DNA from: Incurvaria masculella
Taxonomy: Eukaryota > Arthropoda > Insecta > Lepidoptera > Incurvariidae
NCBI GenBank assembly: GCA_946894095.1
Contig: OX335645.2
Span: 10,873,001-10,937,000, forward strand
Reading direction: 5' to 3'
Length of the DNA stretch: 64,000 bases
The position numbers and the translations under genes are program-made. The first letter of the stretch is position 1, and each line of letters begins with the position of its first letter. Under the pieces are notes generated by a model that was not told the DNA's origin, did no database searches, and was given only the letters and a program-made list of their open reading frames with translations. Below, one piece after another: positions 46,301-53,764 of the stretch.

Positions 46301-48464
46301 CCTCTAGAATATAGTTAATCTATACCTCAAATGACAGTAGTAATGCTAAGAAGCAACTGGCCGGCCAGCATAGACTTACAGCAATACAAACATGGATTGT
46401 CGGGCACCTTTTACTTGAGGACCTAGCGCATGCAATATGTTAACTAATGAATCAATTTACTTTTTATATTAATTAATTAAGTTAAGTGCGTAATGAGGTG
46501 ATCAAGTTACAATTTACGATGCAATGAGTTTCCTCAGTCAAATTGAGAAATATTTTTCTGAAGTTTTGCACATTAAATAAATTAACTGTGTGCAAGGTCT
46601 GTATGTTTTGGTTTTTTTTTTGGTGGTTTGCTTAACTTGTATTCATGATGTACGCTTTCTTGTATTTGAATGCAAATTTTTAGATGCATGCATCATGGAT
46701 AAAAGCTAAAGCCCTTGAATATAACATTTTCACTGAAGAAGAAGGGGGGAATATGATAAACCGCTCGGTGTCCTCACTTGTCCAGCGCTACGACCCGCAA
46801 GTTGACGACGTCGCCCGGCTGGTAGACGCGCTTGTCGCTCTGCACGAACACGCAGAAGCTGCGGTTCTGGTAGACCAGCGGCGCCGACGCCGAGAACTGC
46901 ATGCCGGCGGTGGCGCGCGCGACCAGCTCGTACGTGCCCGGCCCTGGGTCGCCTATCTGGAAGTTGGGCGGTAATTTTAACCGACGTTTCTAGGGTTCGA
47001 GCAAAGGTGAATCGCATTGGAATTATTTATTATTTTTTTGTATGACCAGATGCCAAATTATTCTAAAAGTGAATTCCTCTCCTGAGAATGCTCCTGATTC
47101 ATCCATTTGAATTTCGTAGAATCGGCCTCCTGCACCCATCGCTGAACGAACAAGTGAGATGAAGATGTTTCCACGTAGTGCAGCCATCTACTAACGTCAA
47201 GTTATCCGTATGGTGCTGCCATCGATTACCAGAACAAACTTCCGTCCTATTTATTCTAGTGCATTTACCGTTTGCAATTAATTTTGCGCTGAATTAAAAA
47301 AAAAATGGAAACGTTTTACTTCGTGCCATTCCGTGTGGCGCTGCCATCGATTACCAGAACGCCAAAGTAAACTAAAAGTGAATTCCTCTCCTGGGGATAC
47401 TCCTGATTCATCCATTTGGATTTCTGATTCATCCAGAATCGGCCTCCTGCACCTTTCATTGAACTAATCAAGCATGAAGAAGATGTGTCCACGCAGTGCC
47501 AGCCGTATACTAACGTCCAAGTCGAGCAGCCTGGTGGCGCCCGGCGGCAGCTGCACCTCGCGGCTCTGCGAGAACAGCTCGCCGGAGCGGCGGCGGCCCT
47601 CCACCGCCACCAGCAGCGTGCTGCGCCGCGCGCCGCCCACCAGCGCCGCGCGGTACCCGCCGTGCGGCCGCAGCACGCGCGGACCCACCACCGATATGCT
47701 GGACACATATACCGTGCATGATATTTTTTTGTGTATTTTAATTGATACGACATTACTATTATCTCGTATTGTTTTTATTAATTGTCGGGATAGCTCAGTT
47801 GGTTATAGCAGTGGACCTGTAATCCAAAGGTCGGTTCCGACGAATGTCACGACCAATACTTTTTCAGAATATGTTCAAAATCTGATTACAATGCTTAAGA
47901 TGTAGATGTCGCTGAAACATGATATGATGATGATGTCAGTGCAATGCCAGATGAAAAACCTATTTAACTTATCAAAAACCCGAAACCGTAATTTTACTTA
48001 ATTATTATTATTATATTTAAAAAAAAAAGACCATCGGAAACTGTCTTTATTATTTACAAACAAGGCATGATTCGAAACAATAAAACAAAAATACAAAAAT
48101 AAAAATAATATGCAAAAGCTAACAACTTAAAGATCGCATTAGAATGGACCTCTAACGTTGAGAAATCCATAAATTAACATTTATATAACTTTATAAAACA
48201 TTGTCAAATAATGTATATTACTCGGAGGAGGCTTCTTTCTTTCTTTATCGCAAAGAGAACTTAATACACAACAATTATAATATCTTCGTAGAAATGAAAA
48301 GTTTTTTTAACGTTTAGATTTTTATTACAAACCTGGAATATTTTATTAATTGAATATTTTGTTTAACAACTTACATGTATATTTAATGATAGTACGTACC
48401 TTTGTATGATGACTGGCATCGAAAGCACTATCCAACATAGTCCCAGCATCTTTAGGTTCTCCAT
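25067..48464 (-). CDS. Alpha-2-macroglobulin/TEP/CD109-family protein without thioester motif, GPI-anchor-like tail, 26 exons
   Basis: Exons (high to low): 48464-48400, 47698-47515, 46956-46778, 46170-46014, 45847-45711, 42738-42591, 41822-41643, 39850-39671, 38890-38684, 38230-38078, 37636-37469, 36945-36829, 34968-34914, 34616-34460, 33714-33417, 33121-32963, 32050-31808, 30997-30861, 30311-30098, 29220-29040, 28437-28247, 27699-27562, 27423-27251, 26789-26687, 26566-26395, 25317-25067. Phases close to 1448 residues, a normal family length. Exon 1 is a signal peptide. SISVVGPRVLRP, VFVQSDKRVYQPGDVV and VADYILPKFNVQL mark MG domains, exon 14 a Pro-rich bait region, and TPIASGSWSVGALAVHPT the A2M domain. 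Exons 17-22 form the TED and exons 23-26 the receptor-binding domain. The usual GCGEQ is absent. The tail has CDICQELPACERVCG then a hydrophobic Ala-rich end. Likely an extracellular membrane-anchored protein; function in immunity or junctions is inference. Confidence 0.92.
25430..25640. repeat. Interspersed repeat, family B, in TEP-like intron 25
   Basis: It includes AACCCATGTAAAACTGTAGG, GTGTTTTCCATCCAGTT and AAGGTCCTGGCAT blocks, reverse orientation relative to 22195. Confidence 0.65.
27717..27832. repeat. Short MITE, family C, in TEP-like intron 21
   Basis: Starts GTCGTATTCAGAGAG, with TTAGTACGAGATTAGCG and a CCGGTTTAGTCCGG core, and ends CCCACTCTGATTACAG. It begins 18 bp upstream of exon 22 on the minus strand, covering part of the acceptor-side intron. 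Confidence 0.7.
27877..28183. repeat. Repeat family D, copy 1 (TEP-like intron 21)
   Basis: About 300 bp, similar to 32098-32398 in the same orientation. Shared blocks include AACTAGTTCTGGCAGTGACG and GGAGATGGCGCCGGTTAGAA. Confidence 0.75.
29301..29432 (+). pseudogene. Inverted copy of TEP-like exon 24 inside intron 19
   Basis: Plus-strand sequence from ATTCGTCGCACAACCG to ACCGCACTGCTG reproduces exon 24 (26789-26687, minus strand) in the opposite orientation, preceded by a few acceptor-like bases (TTTCAG). A segment of about 29 bp around TTGGGGACACGGATA is duplicated inside the copy. It is directly followed by a LINE 3' end. Not usable as an exon of the gene because it is on the wrong strand. 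Confidence 0.85.
29433..29606 (+). mobile_element. 3' end of an RTE-like LINE with (GACT)n tail
   Basis: The plus strand encodes GRRPARWDDDIKC...EDWRKIGEAYVQQW and a stop near 29587, a typical C-terminus of RTE-class reverse transcriptase proteins. A (TGAC)n microsatellite tail follows (29586-29606). Only the last roughly 170 bp are present. Confidence 0.7.
31808..32050 (-). other. Exon 17 of the TEP-like gene: thioester-domain entry lacking the thioester
   Basis: 81 codons. LGPASLRAAGDLLAPALHAL aligns with the family motif before the thioester and GCILLDYLQ with the segment after it. The intervening stretch, coded about 31859-31885, reads LPAPAVDAD with no Cys-Gly-Glu-Gln. Several insect family members such as fly Mcr also lack the motif. 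Confidence 0.85.
32098..32398. repeat. Repeat family D, copy 2 (TEP-like intron 16)
   Basis: Direct-orientation match to 27877-28183 with small indels. About 4.2 kb separates the copies. Confidence 0.75.
34266..34414 (-). pseudogene. Decayed tandem copy of the bait-region exon 14
   Basis: The minus strand carries an acceptor (CTGCAG), then blocks shared with exon 14: GGCCCCTACGCCTTCAGCTA, a Pro/Leu segment, and a final TTCGCTAACCTCACCACC. Small indels shift the frame relative to exon 14, so it cannot substitute for it without further change. It lies about 45 bp downstream of exon 14. Confidence 0.8.
34706..34782 (+). repeat. Interspersed repeat, family A, internally deleted copy
   Basis: Only the two ends remain: AGGGTTCCGTGACCAAAGGG joined to TTCGTGTGCGAGTCCGACTC and GCACTTGGCCGG. 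Confidence 0.7.
35050..35605. repeat. MITE-like element with long (over 100 bp) inverted ends, family G
   Basis: The left side (GGGAGGTCACGACATTTTTG, then GGTAAATGGCTGAATCTGGG, then AGTGGTTGCGTT) is repeated in inverted form on the right (AACGCAACCACTTGG, CCAGTTTCAGCCATTTACGC, TTTTTGTCGCGACCTCC). No coding capacity. Lies in TEP-like intron 12. Confidence 0.7.
35607..36011 (-). repeat. TTAA MITE, family F1, truncated inverted copy
   Basis: Reverse orientation of 20986-21536. The right end GGGCCACCTTAA is intact; the other end is lost at the junction with the family G element. Confidence 0.75.
36037..36070. repeat. Short hairpin of CT/GA arms
   Basis: CCTCTCTCTCGTGA and TCATGAGAGAGAGG form 14-nt arms with one mismatch and a 6-nt loop, between two inverted MITE copies. 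Confidence 0.6.
36155..36709 (+). repeat. TTAA MITE, family F1, near full-length copy
   Basis: Direct-orientation match to 20986-21536. The 3' end CGGGTTGGGCCACCTTAA is intact and the 5' terminus is degenerate. It ends 120 bp from exon 12 of the TEP-like gene. Confidence 0.8.
39036..39850 (-). repeat. Tandem array of exon 8 copies (period about 180 bp) in the TEP-like gene
   Basis: The canonical exon 8 (39850-39671, 60 codons) is followed by copies B 39665-39492, C 39486-39313, D 39307-39132 and a fragment E. Junction motifs recur at 39660, 39481, 39302 and 39121. B and C are each 174 nt, begin after a CAG acceptor that overlaps the previous donor (CTG|GTCAG|TTA), end in CTG|GTCAGT, and are phase-0 compatible with exons 7 and 9. 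D carries a 2-nt insertion and E an internal deletion. A-C share RLRDAE...RTWDDG...YTPDTSHINSTLNFL. Confidence 0.88.
39974..40545 (+). mobile_element. Internally deleted mariner element
   Basis: Ends resemble mariner termini: AGATCGGGGAGAAAGTCTTT on the left and its degenerate inverse AAACGTTTTCCCCGACCTAT on the right. The interior encodes pieces of mariner transposase (EWWVWKGIVNYELLPSD, YCQQLMILKQEVKRKRP) followed by a broken QFGWEV...MHPP region. Located in TEP-like intron 7. Confidence 0.8.
40735..41280. repeat. Interspersed repeat, family B, longest copy
   Basis: Contains CCATGTAAAACTGTAGG, CTACTAGGTGGTAGG, TGTCCGTGTTTTCCATCCAG and GGTATTAGCCATCCATGTC blocks, plus two TAATCGCACTGCGGTT-type segments also seen near 52100. 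Confidence 0.65.
42789..43127. repeat. TTAA-flanked MITE, family F2, in TEP-like intron 5
   Basis: TTAA at both ends (42789-42792 and 43124-43127). Subterminal inverted arms: CCCCATACAAACGTAGTTTA on the left, ACTACGTTTGTATGGGAGG on the right. 339 bp, noncoding. One-sided fragments occur near 22080 and 60010. Confidence 0.7.
43145..43530 (-). repeat. TTAA MITE, family F1, truncated copy
   Basis: Reverse orientation. Shares CAGACATCTAG, GACAAGAAATATGGGCGTGA and GTTATTGCATAAAACACGCG-type blocks with 35607-36011. Both termini are lost. Confidence 0.7.
43785..44045. repeat. Interspersed repeat, family B, two abutting fragments in opposite orientation
   Basis: First a fragment with GTAGGGCCCCTTTCTTGC and AAGCGGAAAAGAAAATTGTC, then a reverse fragment with ATGCCAGGATCTTCC and CCCTACCACC. 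Confidence 0.55.
44046..45049. other. Featureless part of TEP-like intron 5
   Basis: AT-rich; no element or exon recognised except a possible weak family B remnant near 44870-44930. Confidence 0.35.
45050..45710 (-). pseudogene. Decayed tandem copies of TEP-like exon 5
   Basis: Downstream of exon 5 (45847-45711) the minus strand repeats the block for LPKFNVQLDLPSQVLF and FTVNVTAR at about 45645-45545 and, more worn, at about 45480-45420, 45260-45230 and 45170-45070. The first repeat spacing is about 165 bp. The nearest copy keeps AFTVNITAR and a GTACAG donor but has lost bases in the LPKF region. The others carry stops and indels. Only the 45847-45711 exon fits the reading phases of exons 4 and 6. 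Confidence 0.8.
47040..47515. repeat. 300-bp tandem duplication covering TEP-like intron 2 and the end of exon 2
   Basis: GTGAATTCCTCTCCTG occurs at 47069 and 47369, and GCTGCCATCGATTACCAGAAC twice. The copy farther from exon 2 contains a worn version of the exon 2 donor region (CTTGAC|GTTAGTAG against CTTGGAC|GTTAGTAT). Confidence 0.75.
47784..47940 (+). mobile_element. tRNA-derived SINE-like sequence
   Basis: It begins GTCGGGATAGCTCAGTTGG, a good Pol III box A. A tRNA-like anticodon-arm segment and a weak box B (GGTTCCGACGA) follow, then an unrelated body and an (ATG)n-like tail near 47925-47935. It does not fold into an intact tRNA. Located in TEP-like intron 1. Confidence 0.5.
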
Positions 48465-48493
48465 TCTGAAATAAACAAACAGCTGATAATTTT

Positions 48494-48783
48494 TAGGGTT
48501 CCGTACCCACTTACTAAGCCTCCGCTGTCCATCCGTCCGTCCATCCGTCCGTCCGTCCGTCTGTCACAGGGCTGTATCTCATGAACCGTAATAGGCAGGC
48601 AGCTGAAATTTTCACAAAATGTGTATTTATTTTGCCGCTATAACAGCAAATAGGTAACATTTCAAAATAATTATAATTAAAGGGGGTTCCCGTACAAAAA
48701 AACACATTTTTTGTGGTAAATCTTGTGCGATGGTACGGAACCCTTCGTGGGCGAGTCCGACTCGCACTTGACCGGTTTTTCTT
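48494..48783 (+). repeat. Interspersed repeat, family A, copy just upstream of the TEP-like start
   Basis: From TAGGGTTCCGTACCC through a (CCGT)n tract and CAGGGCTGTATCTCATGAAC to CGCACTTGACCGGTTTTT. It lies 30 bp upstream of the ATG-bearing exon, i.e. at the end of the presumed 5'UTR intron. Confidence 0.75.
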
Positions 48784-49559
48784 ATTATGTTTAAAGTGAC
48801 CATCCAAATATTATTAAAATTTCCATGCGTACATATGTATGTACACGCCGCTTTCGTGGAGAGGTGGCATACATGATAGAGTGCCAAAATAATACAATAT
48901 ACCTACGACCACATCATAGGTACTTCCTTCGCATACCCCACACAGACTCTTAAAATTTTACTTTCTTGCATCTCTTTATTAGATAATCGAAGTGGATTAA
49001 AAAAATGCAATTGCTGGGAAACCTGGCAGAATTTTTTAGTTCTCGGGAGCTAGAAATGGCACATATGAAGTTATGTATGTGTTTGACTTCTTTAGAAAGA
49101 GGCACGACATAAAGGTTGGGGGAAAAAGAACTTGTGTGAAAGTGGACAACATTTGTACCTTTTATGGAAGCTTATGAAATAATGAAGTTATTTCCATAAT
49201 TTGTATGTCATAATTTTTTTTAGTAATCCTCTTCGATTTTAATACATTATTTATAACCTGTGATTTATGACCTTCTATTTCTGAGGTAACGGATATTTTG
49301 AGGGCTCATTTTTTTTTAAAGTATTTATCTGTCGTCACGTATTAAAAAATAGCTAATTAAGTACACAGAGCGGAGTAGTTATTTTGTAATAATAATCTTT
49401 TGGTAGCAGGACAGAAATTTTCCAAAAAAAATTAATGCCAAAAAAACTATTGATTTTCGACCCCCAGCTAATTGGAACAAATTTGTTGCAAATTAGCTCT
49501 AGAATGCCACCTTAGAAATAATGTATCGAATTACCAAACACTCTGGATATGTGCCATTT

Positions 49560-50345
49560 TGTTCGTTGACTATTTGCCACCTTGTAGGTGGCTTTACATA
49601 TTTTGGGACTTCTGATAAAAAAAAAACTCGACAAGTAGTTTTTGGCAGTCCTCTCTTGATGTTTACCTGACCTAAATCATTCTGAAGCGACCGAAACCGG
49701 TGGAAATGTGAAGGTGCAAAGGTCAGGGCTATATAGCGGATGCATCAATTCATCCCAGCCAAACTGTCTTAATTTTTGCCGAGTTACTAAATATGGTGGT
49801 CTAGCATTATCGTGATATTCAACAATGCCCTTCCAACCCCACCATACAGACAGCATCAGCTTATGGCGAGTTAACCCGGGCTTTGCCAGTCTGTGAAACC
49901 TTATCCACCTTCCAACATTACCTTTTTCGCATAGTCTTGTCGTACGTTACACACTGTCGAACTTTTAGTTAGTTAATCTCGTCAAAAACGGATCCATTTC
50001 ATTACGACCCAATAAAGAATCGCAAATAAGTACACGGTTCATTGGGTTTCTTTCAGCGAGATCTTGTGGCACCCAAATTTCGTGCTTTTTTCAAATGGGT
50101 CAAAACTATTTCGTGATCAATTTAAGTGGTTAAATTAATGATATGCCGATCTTGCTCCACTTTTTAAAAACATTGTGTCCATTTTATATGTAACAGGGCG
50201 ACCAGAGCGAGGTGTATCTTTTCAACTTTTTACTACTCTTACTGACGATGCATTAGGTCTATAAAGGGCACATTTTCTTGCGGCATGCGTTGCATATTTA
50301 CCTTTTTTTAATAAAAATTTAAGTATATCGAATTTCTTCATTAGA
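49560..50345 (-). mobile_element. Degenerate mariner transposase copy
   Basis: The minus strand shows an N-terminal MSESNEEIRYILKFLLKKGK-like start. Further blocks are VPHDLAERNPMNRVLICDSL, KLMLSVWWGWKGIVEY joined directly to HDNARPPYLVTRQKLRQFGW, and MHPLYSPDL. An internal deletion and several stops and frameshifts are present. It lies upstream of the TEP-like coding start. Confidence 0.75.
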
Positions 50346-51334
50346 TTCACTCATTTTGAGAGAAAGAAAATCAAATGAAAAATAGCGGGAAACAACATTT
50401 TAGTGATGGGTTTCTTTTTTTAAATTGTTACCTTTTGAATGCCATGAAACTAGACCGACACAAATAGTACAGCCAATGACATTTATTACAAGTTTATACA
50501 TGAAAACGCATTTTTTTACTTCACCGCTAGTCACTGACGATTAGTCAGTGAAACACATTTTGAAATATCAGAACTATTTTTCCTATCGCAAAAAGCATTT
50601 GAAATTTAAAAACAATTTCAGATCGATTAGCTGACCTTGACCTAATTATAACATCTTCCTCAATTAGGACTTACTTCAATGCTCAGGTCTGTGCTTCTAA
50701 AAATGCAAATCTCAATTCAATCAATTATGGATTGACAAAGGAATTGAAAGGATGGAATTTCATTATATCCTTATGGGAGAACCATTACACAAGATTACGA
50801 TCAAATGTACGTATTAAACGGTTCTAATTAACCGTCTGTTTTAAATGATAACTATCTCTCTATAGTCTGTGATGATAACCGAGCCTACTTTGTTTGTGTG
50901 GACAGCAAGCAAGCATACTTAAGACACGAAAATCCGCAAATTGCAAACAATAGGTACTTGATAGTATCGATGACTGTACATATGTACCGAAATACGAATT
51001 CGTAGCATTGAGCTCACCTTCCTTGTGACACACTTGTCGTGAGTCAGGCGGCAGGTTTATAATAGTTATGCATACATCCTGCCATTCTGTAGGTAGGTGG
51101 CCGTGTGGGCGACCAACAGGTAAGTAAACACAGCCTTGTCTCACCATTTTCGACGTTCTTGAGACATTTGCGATGCCGAAAGGAAGGACACATTTTTTTT
51201 TGTTAGAGAAATATTCACAACTTTGCGAAATCACCTAGCGCCTAAATTTTTCGACGAGTTACCCTGAAAATATATACGGTTCAGTTTCTGTGGTTAAGAA
51301 CGCCGAGCTCATTGCCAAATATATTTCGTATATG

Positions 51335-52120
51335 CAACCCGACATGGATGGCTAATACCACACAACTACCGTTATGTCGAAACTTTATTGGTCTAAGAGT
51401 TTTTTTATTATGTGTGTGTACTATTGTTTAGGATAAGACTGTTTGTTTCGCAAATAAAATAAAAATTATATTAACCCACAATACATACACCACATTCCAG
51501 AAGGAATTCGTGCCATTCCAGGACCATAATTCCCATTGTGAGCACGGCTACCCTGAAGTGGATGGAAAACACGGACAAAGTTTAATTGCCGCTGCAACCA
51601 TAGTTTCATCCAACTTCGGGCTTAACCCTACCACCTAGTAGGAGAAGGGGGCCGAACCATGGACAAGCTCGCAATCATAACTAAATACACTTAACCAATT
51701 CCGATAGAGAAAAAAAGTGGTGCATGACCGGCCGTGCAATTACGAAGCACACAATTGGGTGTAGGTTGCTGTACTTACAGCAATATGACAGCTTTTGCGA
51801 TTACGAAATCGATGCATTCACAAATGGTACGGCACTCAGCGCTACCCGCAGCAATTAGGTGTATTCCATACATTTCGCGTCGAATCGGTATAACGAAACG
51901 GCAAAGAACTGTCAAATGCGGGGAGGTAAACACCAATTTCGTCTGCTCATCTAGTCAAGTAACTCAAAAGTTGACCTATTGTCGACACAGATTGGTCCGT
52001 GCTGGATGTAGGTGGATGAAAAATGGCTTCGTAATCGCGCTTTAGAAATGACGGGGGCGCATCTACACGTACCGCGGCACCATCCTCAAATTTTGCGTAA
52101 TCGCACTGCGGGTCGAAGGT
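51335..52120. repeat. Interspersed repeat, family B, long degenerate copy
   Basis: Blocks in order: ATGGCTAATACCACACAACT, TGCCATTCCAGGACC, GAAAACACGGACAAAG, CCCTACCACCTAGTAGGAG, then TAATCGCACTGCGGGT near 52090. Minus-strand or plus-strand ORFs inside it match nothing. Confidence 0.6.
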
Positions 52121-52925
52121 TTAAACCCATAACCTCTCGCATGAAAGGTAAGTCCTGAAGGCCCTACACCACGAGTTTTTTTTTAAGTGTTTTTTAACAA
52201 CCTGATCGTAACATAACAAATATTAAATAGGTAACAATAACTAATAATTTACCTAACATACAATATTATGTGAGAAATAATTTCAAATATTAAAACCATA
52301 ATGGAGGTTCTAAACAAAATTTAACGGTTAGGTAGTGACGTTTTTTTTAATAAAGTTTTTTACAGCAAAACTATATAATAAACCTAAATAAAACAAACAA
52401 AACCAACTTACATAACGCAATAATATTAGTATAGAACAATGTTATTATAAAAGTCTTTATATATATATATATAGATGTATTTTTAATCTAATTAAAACTA
52501 TATGTTAAAATATACATGTTTAATTACTATAGTTAATAATATAAGAATAAAAAATGTTGCAAACGTATTTTTTTTTATTATTTTTTTTTTAAAGCGGATT
52601 TTTCCTCGTTTCATTGAGTAGCTAGTGCGAGATAGTTTATGACAAACGGATGCAATTGACGCCACGCGATGCGCGAACTTTCTCCCGCCAGACACCATAG
52701 AACATTAGAGACAATGGACATTAACAATCGTTTGCAGGAGGGTAATGGGACTACTCGGTTTAGCAAATCTAAAGCTAAAGTTTCTGCTATGAGCTGGATT
52801 CCACTTGCATTGCTATAAATAAGTGGGCAGATATGTAGAGTCCAACGCCATTTACGGTATTACTTACGCGGGAACGGGAGGATATCTGCGATCATAAGAT
52901 TAATGTATTACCCTCTCCGTCTTAC

Positions 52926-53460
52926 CTCAGTTCCGGTCAGTCCAATAAACTAAAACTAAACATAAAGTTGTCCTAAGCTATATCACAGATCACTATATCA
53001 CTGTTCATAACTTCGATATAATCGTTGTTTAACAAAACAAACCAGTTAAACCATTTGGTGTCGGCGCGCGCGTCGCGAGCTCGAGGCTTGTGCGGCGGAG
53101 TGCAACTGAGGTGAGGAGGCTGTTGCGCCTCCTCCTCCGCCACCGCCTCCACCTCCGCCGCCGCCGCAGTCCTCGTCGTGCGCCCGCGCATTCGCCGCGG
53201 CCATCTCCGAACTCCGGGCACCTCGGAGGGGACACGCGGCCAGACGGCAGATGGACCATTGTATTCCGGCGCAGTGAATGCGAGTGCGCGCGGCACGGAT
53301 CGGGCCGATTCATGAGTCCTTTATCTATAACGATTTGCACGCGTGCGCGACCGATGTGCGAACACTGCATTCTGCACCGCCTGTTGCCATATTGCTCCAG
53401 TTTATTTTCCGTGCATTGCAACGCGCGGAGTGGTGATGGAGAGGTTGAACCGGCGTCTTA
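52926..53460 (-). promoter_or_regulatory. GC-rich island and possible noncoding first exon of the TEP-like gene
   Basis: 53050-53450 is rich in CpG and contrasts with AT-rich flanks. On the minus strand it runs into a good donor, GAG|GTAAGA at 52926/52925. The ATG exon of the TEP-like gene has an acceptor (TTTATTTCAG) one base before the start codon, so an upstream 5'UTR exon must exist. This island is the best candidate in the 5.3 kb to the next gene. The link is inference. Confidence 0.35.
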
Positions 53461-53764
53461 ATGCATTGACATATGTATTATAAAATGTTTTTCATTTTTG
53501 CATCAATCAGTTGTCAAGATTTGTCAAGAAAATATAATAAGTACTTGCACTTACCTACATATTCAATGGGTATTTTTTTGTTTAGAAAGTCTGTTGGATA
53601 AAATAATGTTGGTTAAAAGATTGTCTCAAATTGAACACACCAAAACGCTAGATAAAAGCAAAATACTAAAATGAAATAAATTTTACTTTCACAATATTAT
53701 ATTCCAAATCATTGAACAATATAATGTACCTGAGATTGCACGGCTAAACATGGAAACGATTAAT

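Noticed and set aside
47784..47856. Functional tRNA gene
   Set aside because: Box A is good, but the T arm and acceptor stem do not pair and box B is weak. It is better explained as a tRNA-derived SINE head.
50860..51234. 124-residue minus-strand ORF
   Set aside because: No recognisable motif and flanked by repeat debris; treated as chance.
53029..53461. Arg/Pro-rich ORFs on both strands of the GC island
   Set aside because: High GC alone opens frames on both strands. Neither continues into a splice-supported coding exon.
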